Positions 60,708-64,000 of a stretch of 64,000 nucleotides of DNA are shown here, piece by piece; within the stretch, counting starts at the first letter, position 1; each line of letters opens with the position of its first letter. The translations under genes were made by a program, and so were the position numbers. The notes beneath the pieces are model-generated. The model made no database searches and was not told the origin of the DNA. It was given only the letters and a program-made list of their open reading frames with translations. This stretch comes from Planctomycetota bacterium (GTDB lineage: Bacteria > Planctomycetota > UBA1135 > UBA2386): the NCBI GenBank assembly GCA_016716265.1, contig JADJWQ010000002.1, forward strand, positions 581,001 through 645,000, given 5' to 3'.

Positions 60708-61191
60708 GCGGATCGAGCGGGAACTGTACCTGCCGGACGCGGCGGCCACCGCGGCGCTCGGCGCGACCCTCGGGGCGCACCTGCGCGCCGGCCAGGCACT
60801 CGCGCTGATCGGCGAGCTGGGCGCCGGCAAGACCTGCCTCGCGCGCGGCGTCGCGCACGGTCTCGGCGTCGACGCGCCCGAGGAGGTCGCGAGCCCGACC
60901 TACCTGCTGGTCGTCGAGCACGAGGGGCCGGTGCCGATGCTGCACGTCGACGCCTACCTGCCCGACAAGACGCGGGCGTTCCTGCTCGACGGCGGGCTCG
61001 GCTACCTGGACGAGTGCGGCGGCGTCGCGGTCATCGAGTGGGCCGACCGCCTCGTCGACCTGTGGCCCGCCGAGACGCTCGAGGTGCGGCTGGCCGACGA
61101 CGGTCGCGGCGGGCGCGTCGCGCGGCTCGCCGGGCCCGCCGGCGCGTTCGGCTGGCTCGCCGCGATCGGCGCGCCGGCGCGCGGCGACTGA
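60697..61191 (+). CDS. tsaE: tRNA threonylcarbamoyladenosine biosynthesis ATPase TsaE
   Basis: 164 residues. A P-loop ATPase that works with TsaB/TsaD/TsaC in t6A modification of ANN-decoding tRNAs. Walker A GELGAGKTCLARGVAHGLGV (about 39-58), the SPTY motif (VASPTYLLVVEHEG) with the conserved Thr, HVDAYL in the Walker-B-like position and the late VIEWADRL motif. ATG 60697 overlaps thiL by 11 nt. Last gene of the overlapping run that begins with uvrA. tsaB and tsaD are not adjacent. Confidence 0.93.
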   Translation: MSTERIERELYLPDAAATAALGATLGAHLRAGQALALIGELGAGKTCLARGVAHGLGVDAPEEVASPTYLLVVEHEGPVPMLHVDAYLPDKTRAFLLDGGLGYLDECGGVAVIEWADRLVDLWPAETLEVRLADDGRGGRVARLAGPAGAFGWLAAIGAPARGD

Positions 61192-61242
61192 CCGCTGGCG
61201 CCGGCCGCTCCGGTCCGGCCGCCCGGGCCCGGGACTTCCCGG

Positions 61243-61270
61243 TGAACCGCCGCGTGGGCATGCTCGTTGT
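61243..61270 (+). promoter_or_regulatory. possible ECF-type promoter before the sigma gene
   Basis: TGAACC (61243-61248), a 16-bp spacer, and CGTTGT (61265-61270) recall ECF sigma promoters (AAC at -35, CGT at -10) and would allow autoregulation. The transcript would start almost at the ATG 61279, so it may be leaderless. A match this short could be chance. Confidence 0.3.
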
Positions 61271-61278
61271 CCGACGCG

Positions 61279-61968
61279 ATGGACGAGCGCAAACGCCGCA
61301 GCCAGCCGCAGGTCGACACCGGCGACGACCTGCTCGACCGCTTCCGCAGCGGGGATGCAGCGGCGTTCGACCAGCTGGTGGCGACCTACGAGACGCGGCT
61401 CGTCCAGTACTTCTACCGGCTGTGCTGGGACCTCGACCGCGCCGAGGACCTGACGCAGACGCTGTTCCTGAAGCTGCTGCGCGGCGTCGGCCGCTACCGG
61501 CCGGAGGGGCGGCTCGGCACCTACGTGTTCCGCGTGGCGACCAACCTGTGGATCGACCACTACCGGAAGACCAGCCAGCGGCGGCGCCTCTACTCGCTCG
61601 ACCAGGCGATCGACGGCGGCTTCGAGCCGGCCGCCAGCCACCCGGGCACCTCGCCGGCGCTGGTCGCCGAGGACCACGAGGAGCGGGCGCGGCTGCGCCG
61701 CGCGCTCGAGCGGCTGACCGAGCCGCACCGGCTGGTGTTCGAGCTCGCGGTCTACCAGGAGCTTCCGTACGCGGAGGTGGCGGCGATCCTCGACATCCCG
61801 ATCGGCACCGTGAAGTCGCGGATGCACAACTCGGTGCGCGCCCTGAAGGAGCTCCTGTCCGAGCCCGGCGAGAGCGCCGCGCCGGACCGGGGCGCGTTTC
61901 GCCAGCGAGCGGAGTCGAACGGCTGCGGAAGCGGACTCCGACCGGGACTGGGAGGACTGACCGGATGA
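61279..61968 (+). CDS. ECF RNA polymerase sigma factor
   Basis: 229 residues. Region 2: DLLDRFRSGDAAAFDQLVATYETRLVQYFYRLCWDLDRAEDLTQTLFLKLLRGVGRYRPEGRLGTYVFRVATNLWIDHYRK, including the -10 recognition helix. Region 4: LERLTEPHRLVFELAVYQELPYAEVAAILDIPIGTVKSRMHNSVRALKELL, with the helix-turn-helix. The C-terminal tail of about 30 residues (DRGAFRQRAESNGCGSG...) is low in complexity. It is a conventional ECF factor, distinct from the PF07638 factor at 35420. ATG 61279 is preferred; an in-frame TTG at 61267 is the alternative. The stop overlaps the next gene (ATGA), as expected for a sigma/anti-sigma pair. Confidence 0.93.
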   Translation: MDERKRRSQPQVDTGDDLLDRFRSGDAAAFDQLVATYETRLVQYFYRLCWDLDRAEDLTQTLFLKLLRGVGRYRPEGRLGTYVFRVATNLWIDHYRKTSQRRRLYSLDQAIDGGFEPAASHPGTSPALVAEDHEERARLRRALERLTEPHRLVFELAVYQELPYAEVAAILDIPIGTVKSRMHNSVRALKELLSEPGESAAPDRGAFRQRAESNGCGSGLRPGLGGLTG

Positions 61969-63560
61969 GCGGCGACGAGCGCATCCCGGCCGACGCGCTG
62001 CTCGACGGCGGCGCCCCGGACCTCGTGGGCCACGCGCTCGGGGAGGGTTCCGAGCGCGTGCGGCACCGCGTCCGCGCGGCGATCGCCGCCGATGTCGAGC
62101 TCGCCGCCGAGTTCGCGGCGACGCGCGACGTGCTCGAGACGCTGCGCGGGCTCGGCGACGTGCGGCCGACCGGCCGCGTGCGGCGGGCGCTGGCGCTCGC
62201 GGCGCGGCGGCGGATCCGCCTGCGCGGCGGTCCGGCGGTCACCTGGCGCGACCGCGTCGACGTCGCGCTGCGCGTCGCCGCGGTCGCGGTGCTCTGGTTC
62301 GGCATCACCTGGGGCGTGTTCGGCGCCGGGCTCGCCGGGCTGCTCGGGGCGCGCGCTCCGCAGGGCGGTCCGGAGGACGTGCCGGAGGTCGGGCTGCGGC
62401 TCGCGTTCGCGGGGCAGGTGTCCGGCGGCTTGCGGCTCGGCGGCGAGCTGCGCGCGGCGCTGCTCGACGGCGAGCTGCCGGTCGCCGATGCGAGCTTCCG
62501 CTCCGCCTACGAGCAACTCACCGGCGTCGCGCTGCCCGACCGCTTCGAGACGTGGCTGTGCGCCGACAACCTGCTGTCGCGGCTGCGTCGCGAGTCGGTG
62601 CTGCGGATGTCCGCCGAGGAGCGCGCGCGCGCGCGCCGGGCGACCGGCGTGCCCGATCTCGAGGCGCGCACGGCCGCGCTCGCAGCGATCGTGGCGTCGC
62701 GCACGGAGGCGGCGCTCGTCGCGTCGCACGCGAGTGGCCCGGCGACGGCGGGTCCGGGCACGTCGGGGCCGGCGCTGCGCGACATCGCGCTCGGGTTGCG
62801 CGGCCTGCTGGCGGCCGGGTCGACCACCGGCGAAGGGCCGCACCGGCTGGTGGTGCAGGAAGCCGTGCTGCACCTGATGGACGCGCTGAAGGCGAGCCGG
62901 GACGCCGCCGGGCGGAGCGGCCCGGCGAGCGCCCTGCGCGGGCGGCTCGACGACGGCGAGCGGATCGTCGCGCTCGCCGCGCTGTCCGACGTGGCGGTCG
63001 TCGACGGCGGGACGGTCGCGAGCTTCGTCGCCGCGGAGGTCGATCGGATCGCGCTCGACACGCTGCGCGCGCCGGCGGACGGCGGGCGGCCCGGGCTGCT
63101 GCACTGGGGCACGCCGGTCGGTGCGCTCGGCGATGCCGGCCGCGTGCTGCAGCTGGCCCCGGCGTTCGGCGCCAGCGCCGACCTCGCGTTCCGCACGCGG
63201 CTGCTGGTCGCCGCGCACCTCGTCGAGCGGCTGGCGCGCCGGCCGGACGTCGAGCGGCCGGACCTGCTGGTGGCGCAGCTGTACGGGTTCGGCGATCTGA
63301 TCGACCGGCGCGAGACCGATCGCCGGCTGTCGCTGTGGCGCGCGCGCCATCTGCGCCCCGACTTCGTCGCGGTGCACCAGCTGGCGTGGAGCAGCTACCC
63401 GGTGCGCCCGGGCTGGGCCGACTTCCAGGCCGAGCTGCGCGAGCTCGGCGGACAGCCGACGCCGGACGGCCTCGGTGACGCGGCCGCGCTGCTGCTCGCG
63501 CTGTGCACGAACGTCGCAGCACCCGGTGTGTGGGACGCGATGAGCGTCGCGGGCCTCTGA
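61965..63560 (+). CDS. membrane-anchored putative regulator of the ECF sigma factor
   Basis: 531 residues. Start overlaps the sigma stop, with GGGAGG upstream. A cytoplasmic N-terminus of about 95 residues has an anti-sigma-like helical stretch (HRVRAAIAADVELAAEFAATRDVLETLRGLGDV). One membrane segment (VAAVAVLWFGITWGVFGAGLAGLLG, about 104-128) is followed by a large exported helical domain (GLRLAFAGQVSGGLRLGGELRAALL to the end) without recognised family. Position and topology fit an anti-sigma factor that senses an envelope signal. No zinc-binding HxxxCxxC is present, so this is a non-ZAS type if the role is right. The exported domain is far larger than in most anti-sigma factors. Confidence 0.65.
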   Translation: MSGDERIPADALLDGGAPDLVGHALGEGSERVRHRVRAAIAADVELAAEFAATRDVLETLRGLGDVRPTGRVRRALALAARRRIRLRGGPAVTWRDRVDVALRVAAVAVLWFGITWGVFGAGLAGLLGARAPQGGPEDVPEVGLRLAFAGQVSGGLRLGGELRAALLDGELPVADASFRSAYEQLTGVALPDRFETWLCADNLLSRLRRESVLRMSAEERARARRATGVPDLEARTAALAAIVASRTEAALVASHASGPATAGPGTSGPALRDIALGLRGLLAAGSTTGEGPHRLVVQEAVLHLMDALKASRDAAGRSGPASALRGRLDDGERIVALAALSDVAVVDGGTVASFVAAEVDRIALDTLRAPADGGRPGLLHWGTPVGALGDAGRVLQLAPAFGASADLAFRTRLLVAAHLVERLARRPDVERPDLLVAQLYGFGDLIDRRETDRRLSLWRARHLRPDFVAVHQLAWSSYPVRPGWADFQAELRELGGQPTPDGLGDAAALLLALCTNVAAPGVWDAMSVAGL

Positions 63561-63671
63561 CGGTCGCCGCGCCCTGCGGCTCCGCTCGAGCGCGTCGTTG
63601 CTCCGATCGCGCGGTTGGTCGAACATGGCCGTTCCCCGTCGCCGAACCGACCCCGCTGCGACCCTGACCCG

Positions 63672-64000
63672 ATGCTCCCACCGCGCGTTCGCTCCGTCGT
63701 CCTGCTCGCCCTGTGCGCCGCCGCGACCGGACCCGGAGGTGTTCGGCTGGGCGCCCAGGAGGGCGCACCACCGACCCGGCAGCAGCCCGACCAGGCTCCC
63801 CAGCAGCCCGAGCCGGTCCGGCGGGACACGGCGCGCGCGGTGTTCGCCGACCCGGCGACGATCCCGATCCCCTCGGACGGCGGTGACCGCGAGGTGCGCA
63901 GGCTGACCCTCGAGGACGCGCTGCGCTACGGCCGCGTGCACAACCTGTCGCTGCTCGCGGAGTCGCTGACGCCGGAGCAACTCGGCGAGGACGTCCGGAT
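63672..64000 (+). CDS. TolC-family outer membrane protein (partial, runs off the right edge)
   Basis: The frame is open from ATG 63672 to the window end (109 codons). Signal peptide (VRSVVLLALCAAATGPGGVRLGAQ), a Gln/Pro-rich stretch (PPTRQQPDQAPQQPEPV), then VRRLTLEDALRYGRVHNLSLLAESLTP, which is the usual opening helix of TolC-like channels. The remainder is outside, so the efflux system it serves is unknown. It starts 111 bp after the putative sigma regulator. Confidence 0.7.
   Translation, partial: MLPPRVRSVVLLALCAAATGPGGVRLGAQEGAPPTRQQPDQAPQQPEPVRRDTARAVFADPATIPIPSDGGDREVRRLTLEDALRYGRVHNLSLLAESLTPEQLGEDVR

Overview
The window is a very GC-rich, gene-dense bacterial chromosome segment that most likely comes from a Planctomycetota bacterium (inference). 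The supporting signs are secreted VCBS/FG-GAP, beta-helix and HEAT-VWA proteins, several sharing a similar C-terminal beta domain; a Ser/Thr kinase with a TPR tail; an ECF sigma factor of the PF07638 type; a double-length fused UvrA; and many 4-nt start/stop overlaps. No rRNA, tRNA, CRISPR array or insertion sequence was seen. Both edge genes are cut off.

Layout. 1-1933 (-) is the 5' part of a Lon-like AAA_32 protease. 1995-10718 (+) is a heavy-metal efflux locus: a Cys-rich secreted protein, a TolC-like lipoprotein, a CusB-like adaptor with two metal-binding and two DUF3347-like modules, and a CusA-like RND pump enlarged by about 330 membrane residues. 10823-13449 holds a lipoprotein, a cardiolipin synthase (-) and a CBS-pair protein. 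13573-23058 (+) holds a 14-repeat VCBS protein, a CT398-like zinc-ribbon protein with a clear promoter, SelB, a large acidic single-pass membrane protein and a HEAT-VWA protein. A 38-bp perfect hairpin at 23057-23141 separates it from the next, convergent operon.

23147-30261 (-) is a tightly coupled four-gene operon: an inner-membrane Fe-S/FAD/cytochrome-b-like fusion, a 23-heme cytochrome, an outer-membrane beta-barrel and a 13-heme lipoprotein. Together they look like a trans-envelope electron conduit. 30566-35998 contains a small secreted protein, lysine 6-aminotransferase (-), a second HEAT-VWA protein, a DUF420 membrane protein and an ECF sigma factor. 36014-45951 (-) carries two paralogous secreted proteins, the kinase-TPR protein, a mono-heme protein, a DJ-1/PfpI protein and a thioredoxin-like protein with an in-frame TGA.

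That TGA is the most striking feature. It lies exactly at the first redox position of a Cys-x-x-Cys site (U73-T-P-C76). It is followed by a GGUCC-loop hairpin at bacterial SECIS distance, and selB is in the same window. I read this as a secreted selenoprotein rather than a pseudogene.

46151-48873 holds a beta-helix protein and an SGNH hydrolase (-). 49071-61191 (+) is one coupled run: fused UvrA, XPB-like helicase and its partner, ThiE, a degenerate signal-peptidase-like protein, ThiL and TsaE. 61279-63560 is an ECF sigma factor with a membrane-anchored partner. A TolC-like gene starts at 63672 and leaves the window.

A short dispersed element (19090-19116, both arms of 23057-23141, and 34738-34770) can be read as L-P-I-G-T-A-x-G-F at every site. 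Most differences between copies fall at third codon positions.
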